In this document: positions 58,798 through 64,000 of the stretch, piece after piece
Numbering within the stretch: the stretch's first letter is position 1
How the letters are laid out: each line of letters opens with the position of its first letter
Assembly (NCBI RefSeq): GCF_021245725.1
Contig: NZ_JAJGSX010000015.1
Coordinates: forward strand, 124,001 to 188,000
Source: Pseudonocardia sp. TRM90224
GTDB lineage: Bacteria; Actinomycetota; Actinomycetes; Mycobacteriales; Pseudonocardiaceae
DNA: 64,000 nt
Direction of reading: 5' to 3'
The notes under the pieces: generated by a model
What the model saw: only the letters and a program-made list of their open reading frames with translations
Databases searched by the model: none
Told to the model about the DNA's origin: nothing
Translations under genes and position numbers: made by a program

Positions 58798-59844
58798 CTA
58801 CCAGGACTTCTTGTAGCCGGTCGTCAGCTCCCGGCCCGTCTTGCGCCAGGTCGGTTCCTTGTCGAGCTTCCGTTCCGTGATCGCGCGCAGCCGGCGGATG
58901 ATGCCGCCGTACGCGCCGCTCGCAGCGCCGGAGACCATGCTGCCGGGCGGGGCGTCCATGAACGGCATGAACTTGTCCGGGAAGCCCGGCATCGTGCAGC
59001 CGATGCAGATTCCGCCGACGTTCGGACAGCCACCGACGCCGTTGATCCAGCCGCGCTTGGGCACGTTGCACTTGACGACCGGCCCCCAGCAGCCGAGCTT
59101 GACCAGGCACTTCGGCGAGCCGTACTCGCTCGCGAACTGGCCCTGCTCGTAGTAGCCGCCGCGGTCGCAACCCTCGTGGACGGTGGCACCGAAGAGCCAG
59201 GTCGGACGGCCGGCCTCGTCGAGCGGGATCATCGGCGCCGCGCCGGTGGCCTGGTAGAGCAGGTAGAGGATCGTCTCCGACAGGTTGTCGGGGTGGATCG
59301 GGCAGCCCGGCACGTTGACGATCGGGATGCCGGCGCCGGTGGTGAAGTCCCAGCCGAGGTAGTCGCGCACGCCCATCGCGCCGGTCGGGTTGCCCGCCAT
59401 CGCGTGGATGCCGCCGTAGGTGGCGCAGGTGCCCACCGCGAGGACGACCAGGGCTTTCGGGGCGAGGCGGTCGAGCCACTCGCTCGTCGTCATCGGCTGG
59501 CCGGTCTCGGGGTTGTTCCCGAAGCCGCACCAGTACCCCTCCGGCTTGATCTTCTCGTTCGGGATCGACCCCTCCACGACCAGCACGAACGGGTCGAGCT
59601 CACCCCGCTCGGCGCGGAAGAACCACTCGATGAAGTCGTTGTTGCCCCCGACCGGCCCGTTGTCGAAGTCGATCAGCGGCCAGTGCACGGCGATCTTCGG
59701 CAGGCCCGGGAGCGCGCCGAGCGCGATCTCCTCGATGCTCGGCTGGGTCGCCGCCGTGAGCGCGACGGAGTCGCCGTCGCAGCTCAGTCCGGCGTTGATC
59801 CAGAGGATGTGGACGGTTGGCGCCTCGGCCTCGGTGGTGGACAT
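58798..59844 (-). CDS. hhyS: [NiFe]-hydrogenase small subunit, group 1h
   Basis: 348-aa electron-transfer subunit with three iron-sulfur clusters. It starts directly as MSTTEAEAPTVHILWINAGL with no Tat leader, so the enzyme faces the cytoplasm. The first cluster motif is SCDGDS (Cys22, Asp25) where most small subunits have C-x2-C: Asp replaces the second Cys, the known group 5/1h proximal cluster ligand set. Further ligands are in AVGTCATYGG, NVPGCPIHPDN, HEGCDRGGYY, KLGCWGPVVKC, GGCPNVGGICIGCTMPGFPD. First gene of the leftward operon; ribosome site GAGGGG. A GGCGTCG/CGACGCC stem (59861-59884) lies in its leader. Confidence 0.97.
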   Translation of the reverse strand: MSTTEAEAPTVHILWINAGLSCDGDSVALTAATQPSIEEIALGALPGLPKIAVHWPLIDFDNGPVGGNNDFIEWFFRAERGELDPFVLVVEGSIPNEKIKPEGYWCGFGNNPETGQPMTTSEWLDRLAPKALVVLAVGTCATYGGIHAMAGNPTGAMGVRDYLGWDFTTGAGIPIVNVPGCPIHPDNLSETILYLLYQATGAAPMIPLDEAGRPTWLFGATVHEGCDRGGYYEQGQFASEYGSPKCLVKLGCWGPVVKCNVPKRGWINGVGGCPNVGGICIGCTMPGFPDKFMPFMDAPPGSMVSGAASGAYGGIIRRLRAITERKLDKEPTWRKTGRELTTGYKKSW

Positions 59845-59969
59845 CGGCGGACCCCTCGGAGGCGTCGCCCCGTAGGACGACGCCGGTCGGCGTGGTGGTC
59901 CGCCTTTGATAACGGCGGGCGCTGAACGAGGTAAGTGACGGCGGCTAGGTGCGCGCGACACCCAGCGCA

Positions 59970-60034
59970 CCGTCGACAACGACGTTCTGGCTGTTGTGAG
60001 CGCTAACAAACAGCCAGAAGGTCGTTGTCGACGG
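59970..60034. promoter_or_regulatory. 26-bp inverted repeat with lac-operator-like core between hhyS and pirin
   Basis: Arms 59970-59995 and 60009-60034 match at 25 of 26 positions (beginning CCGTCGACAACGAC). At the dyad centre is TTGTGAGCGCTAACAA (59994-60009), one base off the symmetric lac operator TTGTGAGCGCTCACAA. It lies in the 278-bp gap between the divergent hydrogenase (59844) and pirin (60123) genes, 126 bp and 88 bp from their starts. Either a LacI-family operator with wide symmetry, or a hairpin acting as a boundary. Confidence 0.65.
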
Positions 60035-60064
60035 TCGACCCGGGGCCGGCGGTACCTTGGTGCC

Positions 60065-60106
60065 GAAGCGATCGTGCTGAAGCGATCATGCTGAAGCGAT
60101 CGTTCG
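60065..60106. repeat. Three 14-bp direct repeats upstream of pirin
   Basis: GAAGCGATCGTGCT (60065-60078), GAAGCGATCATGCT (60079-60092) and GAAGCGATCGTTCG (60093-60106). They end 16 bp before the pirin GTG. The core GCGATC is also partly palindromic (CGATCG). They could bind an activator in tandem or arise by slippage. Confidence 0.75.
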
Positions 60107-60122
60107 GAGGCGGGGTAGCCCT

Positions 60123-61109
60123 GTGAGCAACGTAGAGGTCCGTCCGCAGGTGGTTGCGTGCACAACCGACGCCGAGCGGTCGGCGCCGGAGGTCCTCGTG
60201 CCGCGACTGGTGCCGCTCGGCGGTCCGCGCGCCCAGCCCGTGCGGCGCACGCTGCCGCAGCGGGCGCGCTCGCTGATCGGGGCGTGGTGCTTCGCCGACC
60301 ACTACGGCCCGACGGTGATCACCCCGGAGACCCGGATGGACCTGCCGGGCCACCCGCACACCGGGCTGCAGACGGTGTCGTGGCTGTTCGCGGGCGAGCT
60401 GGAGCACCTCGACACGATCGGCACCCGCTCGGTGATCAAGGCCGGCGAGATGAACCTGATGACGAGCGGGCGTGGCATCGCCCACTCCGAGTTCACGACG
60501 CCCGGGACCACGACGCTGCACGGTGTGCAGCTGTGGGTCGCGCTGCCCGACCACGACCGGTTCACCGAGCCGCAGTTCGAGCACTACACGCCCCCGGCCG
60601 TCGAGGTGGGCGGCGCGCGGCTGCGCGTCTTCCTCGGCTCGTTGATGGGTTCGACGTCGCCGGTGCGCACGAGCACTCCCCTGCTCGGCGCCGAGATGAT
60701 CATCCCGGCCGGATCGACGGCGACGATCACCGTCGCCCCCTCCTTCGAGCACGGGATCCTCCTCGACACCGGCGAGGTCGCCGTCGACGGCGTGCCGGCC
60801 ACCGCACCGGAGCTGCTCTACGTGCCGTGCGGCACCGACACCCTGTCGATCACAACGGGGAACGAGCAGGTCAGAGCGCTGCTGCTGGGCGGCGAGCCGC
60901 TCAACGAGCGGATCATCATGTGGTGGAACTTCGTGGGCCGCACGCACGACGAGATCGTGCGGTTCCGTGCGGAATGGCAGGAGCAAGTCCGGGGCGACCA
61001 TCGCGCCGACGGGCCGTACGGGCTCTTCCCCGAGCGGTGGGCGGACGTGCTTGCCGATGTCCTGCCGGCGCCGGAGCTGCCGAACGCCCAGTTGAAGCCG
61101 CGCCCTTGA
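60123..61109 (+). CDS. Pirin family bicupin protein
   Basis: 328-aa iron-binding bicupin. The N-terminal pirin signature is RARSLIGAWCFADHYGP, followed by the metal motif GHPHTGLQTVSWLFAGELEH (two His and one Glu after it) and GIAHSEFT. The C-terminal cupin lacks metal residues, as usual (LLLGGEPLNERIIMWWNFVG). Pirins act as quercetinases or redox-sensitive co-regulators; the role here is unknown. GTG at 60123. Divergent from the hydrogenase across the large dyad, but without functional evidence of a link. Confidence 0.9.
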   Translation: MSNVEVRPQVVACTTDAERSAPEVLVPRLVPLGGPRAQPVRRTLPQRARSLIGAWCFADHYGPTVITPETRMDLPGHPHTGLQTVSWLFAGELEHLDTIGTRSVIKAGEMNLMTSGRGIAHSEFTTPGTTTLHGVQLWVALPDHDRFTEPQFEHYTPPAVEVGGARLRVFLGSLMGSTSPVRTSTPLLGAEMIIPAGSTATITVAPSFEHGILLDTGEVAVDGVPATAPELLYVPCGTDTLSITTGNEQVRALLLGGEPLNERIIMWWNFVGRTHDEIVRFRAEWQEQVRGDHRADGPYGLFPERWADVLADVLPAPELPNAQLKPRP

Positions 61110-61124
61110 CCCGGCAAGAGAGTA

Positions 61125-61139
61125 ACTGATTTAGTCAGT
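61125..61139. promoter_or_regulatory. GntR autoregulatory operator
   Basis: ACTGA-tttag-TCAGT (61125-61139), a near-perfect palindrome just 2 bp before the GTG start of the GntR gene, where binding would block initiation. FadR-subfamily regulators often use such short dyads at their own start. Confidence 0.6.
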
Positions 61140-61141
61140 AG

Positions 61142-61807
61142 GTGACTCGAACCGAGCCGACACTCTCCGAGCGTCTCGCCGACGACATCGTCGAGATCAT
61201 CAGGACCGAGAACCTCTCCACCGGCGACGTGCTGGCGTCGTCGCGCGACCTCGCCCGCCGCTTCTCCGTCACCACCCCGACGGTGCGCGAGGCGCTGCGC
61301 AGGCTCGAGGCGACCGGCGTCGTGGAGTTCCGGCACGGTTCCGGCACCTACGTCGGCCCGGGGATCGACCGCAGGCTGCTCGCCAACCCGCACCGCCCGC
61401 AGGTCGACAGCGCGGCGGTGCTGGAGCTCGTCGAGGCCCGGCTCGTGCTCGAGCCGTCGATCGCGGCCGCTGCGGCCCGTGCGCGCGACGCCGACGGGCT
61501 CGTCCAGCTGGAGGCCGCGGCGTCCAACGCGCTGCACCCGCCGGACGGCGACCTGCGCCCCGCCGTGCACTTCCACGTCGCGCTCGCCGCCACCAGCGGC
61601 AACGCGCTGCTGCGCGAGACGGTCGAGGCGCTGCTGCACGTCCGCGTCCAGGAGCAGATCGAGATCCGGCACCGCTACGACAACCGCACGCGCGACCACG
61701 CCGAGCACCTGGAGATCCTCGACGCCGTCCGCGCCGGTGACGCCGATCGCGCACAGCGGCTCACGCAGGAGCACCTCACCGCGATCCGCGAGGCGATCAC
61801 GTCATGA
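61142..61807 (+). CDS. GntR family regulator, FadR subfamily
   Basis: 221 aa. The winged HTH spans about residues 8-70: LSERLADDIVEIIRTENLST, RDLARRFSVTTPTVREALRR and VEFRHGSGTYVGPG. The C-terminal helical FCD domain has VLELVEARLVLEPSIAAAAA, HFHVALAATSGNALL with metal-ligand His, and DHAEHLEILDAVRAGDADRA (second His). Ligands are usually organic acids. GTG 61142. The creatininase-like gene overlaps its stop by four bases, so it most likely controls that gene and those beyond. Confidence 0.92.
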   Translation: MTRTEPTLSERLADDIVEIIRTENLSTGDVLASSRDLARRFSVTTPTVREALRRLEATGVVEFRHGSGTYVGPGIDRRLLANPHRPQVDSAAVLELVEARLVLEPSIAAAAARARDADGLVQLEAAASNALHPPDGDLRPAVHFHVALAATSGNALLRETVEALLHVRVQEQIEIRHRYDNRTRDHAEHLEILDAVRAGDADRAQRLTQEHLTAIREAITS

Positions 61808-62583
61808 GCACGCCGACCCTCGCGCCGCTCACCCTCGCGACCATGACGACCGTCGAGGCGGCCGCCGCGGTCACCGCCAGCCCGCTGGTGATCCTGCCCG
61901 CCGGCGCGTTGGAGCAGCACGGCACCGGGCTGCCGCTCGGCACCGACACCGTCCGCGCCGAGCACGTCGCGCAGCTGGTCGCGCAGCGCCTCGACGGCGG
62001 CGCGGTGATCGGCCCGACGATCCCGGTCGGCGTCTCACCCCACCACATGGGCTTCGCCGGCACAGTCACCCTTACCACCAGCACGTTCGCCACACTGGTC
62101 CGCGAGTACGTCGACAGCCTCCACGCGCACGGCTGGCGCCGGTTCCTCGTGATCACCGGGCACGGCGGCAACGGCGCGGCGCTCTCGACCGTTGCGCAGG
62201 ACCTGCTCACCGCCCGCCCCGACGTCGAGTTCGCCTGGACCCCGCTGACCCCGCTCGCCGCCGGCGTCGTCGCCGACATGGCCGTCAGCGAGGTGCACGG
62301 CCACTCCGGCGAGGCCGAGACCGCGCAGATGCTCGCGCTCGCCCCGCACCTCGTACACCCCGACCGGCTCACCGCCGGCACCACCCGCCGCGCCGAGCTC
62401 GACCCGCTCAGCGCGCTCGCCCGCCGGCCCGGTGCACCCAACCTGACGGTGCGCTACGACCGGCTCGCACCCACCGGCGTCCTCGGCGATCCGCGCCGCG
62501 CGACCGCCACCGACGGGCTCGCGATCGTCGAGGCGATCGTCGAGGCCATCACCGCATTCGCCACGGACTGGCTCAAGACCTAA
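61804..62583 (+). CDS. Creatininase family amidohydrolase
   Basis: 259-aa metal-dependent amidohydrolase. Metal-binding motifs: ALEQHGTGLPLGTDTVRAEH (Glu, His, Asp), FLVITGHGGNGAALSTVA and SEVHGHSGEAETAQMLALAP. The family covers creatininase, formamide hydrolases and mycofactocin MftE; no mycofactocin genes are near, so creatininase-type cleavage of a cyclic or aryl amide is more likely. ATG 61804 overlaps the GntR stop (ATGA). A secreted esterase and an AbgT-type transporter follow on the same strand. Confidence 0.9.
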   Translation: MSTPTLAPLTLATMTTVEAAAAVTASPLVILPAGALEQHGTGLPLGTDTVRAEHVAQLVAQRLDGGAVIGPTIPVGVSPHHMGFAGTVTLTTSTFATLVREYVDSLHAHGWRRFLVITGHGGNGAALSTVAQDLLTARPDVEFAWTPLTPLAAGVVADMAVSEVHGHSGEAETAQMLALAPHLVHPDRLTAGTTRRAELDPLSALARRPGAPNLTVRYDRLAPTGVLGDPRRATATDGLAIVEAIVEAITAFATDWLKT

Positions 62584-62675
62584 CCGCACGACGGATATCT
62601 GCACGAAGGCGGTGGCGCGGGGGCGCCGTCGCCCGCTCGAACCTGCCCTCTTCCGGCTTCCGCAAAGGAACAACG

Positions 62676-63650
62676 ATGTCCCTCCCCCGCCCGGTAATGC
62701 GCGCAACGATCGCGCTGGTCGGCGCGGCAGTCGCCGCCACGCTGGTCGCCGCCCCGGCCGCGGCCGACACCCCAGCCCAGGTCGCAGCCCAGGCCGCGAA
62801 GCGCCCCGCAGGCTGCGGCCAGGCCGCGCCGCAGCAGCCCGGCACGAGTGCCCGCCACACCATCCAGAGCGGCGGCCGCGACCGCACCTACCAGCTGCAC
62901 CTGCCGGCCGACTACAACCCGCACCGCCCGTACCCGCTGATCGTCGCCTACCACGGGCGCGGCAACACCGGTGCCGGCACCGAGGAGTTCTCGAAGCTCT
63001 CCACGCTGCCCGCCGTCGTCGCCTACCCGGACGGTGTGATCGGGACGGGCGACGGCGACCGGCAGGCCTGGCAGGGGGCGCCATACTCGGCGCCCGGTGT
63101 CGACGACGTCGCCTTCACCAACGACCTGCTCGACCGCCTGGAGGCGACCGTTTGCGTCGACGACCGGCGCGTCTACGCGACCGGCAAGTCGAACGGGGCC
63201 GGCTTCACCGGAATCCTCGCCTGCCGGCTCGCCGACCGGATCGCCGCGATCGCGCCGGTCGCGGGCGCGTTCTACCCGACGGGCGAGGACTGCCGCCCGT
63301 CCCGCCCGGTGCCGGTGATCGAGCTGCACGGCACGGCCGACGCCACCATCCCGTACCCCGGCGACGCCGACCGCGGGCTGCCGGCGATCCCCGACTGGGT
63401 CGCCGCATGGGCGAAGCGCGACGGCTGCCGCGTCCAGACGCCTCCGAAGCGGATCGAGCCGGACATCACGACGACCCGCTGGGTCGGCTGCTCGCGCGGC
63501 GCCGAGGTGCAGCACGTCGCGGTCGACAACGGCGGCCACACCTGGCCCGGCGCCGACATCTACAGCGGCGGCGGGGTCACCACCCAGACCATCGAAGCGC
63601 ACGAGGTCATCTGGGACTTCCTGCGCAGCCACGTTCTCGTCCGGCCGTGA
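62676..63650 (+). CDS. Secreted PHB-depolymerase/feruloyl-esterase-like hydrolase
   Basis: 324-aa exported alpha/beta hydrolase. Signal peptide MRATIALVGAAVAATLVAAP, cleaved near residue 31. Nucleophile elbow YATGKSNGAGFTGILACRLA (Gly-Lys-Ser-Asn-Gly), oxyanion region PLIVAYHGRGNTGAG, acid in HGTADATIPYPGD and His in VDNGGHTWPG. This resembles the LpqC/poly(3-hydroxybutyrate) depolymerase-like family, which includes feruloyl and acetyl-xylan esterases. The ATG at 62676 follows AAAGGAAC. The natural ester substrate is unknown. Confidence 0.88.
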   Translation: MSLPRPVMRATIALVGAAVAATLVAAPAAADTPAQVAAQAAKRPAGCGQAAPQQPGTSARHTIQSGGRDRTYQLHLPADYNPHRPYPLIVAYHGRGNTGAGTEEFSKLSTLPAVVAYPDGVIGTGDGDRQAWQGAPYSAPGVDDVAFTNDLLDRLEATVCVDDRRVYATGKSNGAGFTGILACRLADRIAAIAPVAGAFYPTGEDCRPSRPVPVIELHGTADATIPYPGDADRGLPAIPDWVAAWAKRDGCRVQTPPKRIEPDITTTRWVGCSRGAEVQHVAVDNGGHTWPGADIYSGGGVTTQTIEAHEVIWDFLRSHVLVRP

Positions 63651-63667
63651 ACGAGCGAGGAGGAACC

Positions 63668-64000
63668 GTGACCAGCACAGAACCTGAAGTGCCCACGAAA
63701 GACACGGACCGGCTGCCGCGCATCGTGCGCGCGATGGCCGTCGTCGAGCGGTGGGGCAACGCGCTCCCCCATCCGTTCTGGCTGTTCTGGCTGCTCTCGG
63801 CGGTGCTCGCGGTGATCAGCGCCGTGCTCGCCGGCATCGGCGTCTCGGTGGTGTCGCCGAGCGACAACGAGGTTGTCGCCGTCCGCAGCCTGCTCAGCGG
63901 CGACGGGCTGGCGATGGCGGTCTCGACGATGGTCGAGAACTTCGCCGAGTTCCCGCCGATGGCCACGATCGTCGTGGTGATCATGGGCGTCGCCGTCGCC
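63668..64000 (+). CDS. AbgT family transporter, N-terminal part (runs off window)
   Basis: The first 111 codons are visible. An N-terminal polar segment is followed by RAMAVVERWGNALPHPFWLF, the AbgT-family opening (V-E-R-x-G-N-x-L-P-H-P), and a first helix WLLSAVLAVISAVLAGIG. VENFAEFPPMATIVVVIMGV matches the family's helix 2 region. AbgT proteins move p-aminobenzoyl-glutamate or sulfonamide drugs. The GTG at 63668 has GAGGAGGA upstream. It lies 17 bp after the esterase stop, so it is likely in the same operon; an amide or ester substrate pathway would fit. Confidence 0.88.
   Translation, partial: MTSTEPEVPTKDTDRLPRIVRAMAVVERWGNALPHPFWLFWLLSAVLAVISAVLAGIGVSVVSPSDNEVVAVRSLLSGDGLAMAVSTMVENFAEFPPMATIVVVIMGVAVA

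Noticed and set aside
56905..59925. 1006-codon plus-strand frame opposite the hydrogenase genes
   Set aside because: Antisense to hhyL and hhyS, which are unambiguous; composition (Val, Arg, Asp, His runs) is that of a complement frame.

Overview
The window is very high-GC DNA with many GTG starts and 4-bp gene overlaps, typical of an actinobacterium. Gene order points to the Pseudonocardiales, with a Pseudonocardia-like genome the best guess. About 10 kb repeats the order of the mycobacterial acn - ripA - moxR - DUF58 - VWA - fabG1 - inhA - hemZ locus. An egtABCD ergothioneine cluster and a high-affinity group 1h (formerly group 5) [NiFe]-hydrogenase locus also fit that assignment. No species can be fixed from the sequence alone. 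I saw no rRNA, tRNA, CRISPR array or insertion sequence.

Layout. 1-3161: end of a coiled-coil KfrA-like gene, a DUF3024 protein, an MmcQ/YjbR protein, a MerR regulator and a DHA2 exporter. 3165-16959: ferrochelatase, InhA, FabG1, VWA, DUF58, MoxR, an NlpC/P60 peptidoglycan hydrolase, a proline-rich membrane protein and aconitase, with a TetR/GNAT pair and a VOC gene inserted. 17078-21897: a TauE-like transporter, an alpha/beta hydrolase, a GntR-TetR double-HTH regulator divergent from an FAD monooxygenase, a cupin and a small membrane protein. 21985-26392: egtABCD. 26535-28120: an AcnR-like repressor and a DUF574 methyltransferase. 28449-34634: sugar ABC importer with ThuA and Gfo/Idh/MocA proteins, controlled by a divergent LacI regulator. 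34692-44035: L,D-transpeptidase, a lone secY, a PheC-like lipoprotein, an MFS transporter, Hsp20, a MerR regulator, an ATP-grasp enzyme and a two-component system. 44193-59844: hydrogenase locus. 60123-64000: pirin, a GntR regulator, a creatininase-family amidohydrolase, a secreted esterase and the start of an AbgT transporter.

Hydrogenase locus. A rightward operon (padR, two SIS genes flanking an unusual hypC, hypF) faces a leftward operon (hhyS, hhyL, a NifU-like gene, DUF5947, DUF6084, a 450-aa unknown, protease, a 37-aa microprotein, hypC, D, E, A, B). Together these encode structural subunits, a putative electron-relay protein and a complete Hyp maturation set for scavenging trace H2. 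The proximal-cluster motif of the small subunit has Asp where Cys is usual, as known for this group.

Non-coding structure is the most unusual content. One family of about 70-bp palindromes (ends AACTTCCCCACCGTTTTG; six copies in two loop subtypes) sits at gene 3' ends. A second family of paired 25-bp hairpins (core GGAAAG-CCA/TGG-CTTTCC) lies in several intergenic gaps, in places with a third palindrome attached. There are also clear operators, including a match to the corynebacterial AcnR site upstream of aconitase, 12.5 kb from an acnR-like gene, and a lac-operator-like core inside a 26-bp inverted repeat upstream of the hydrogenase.
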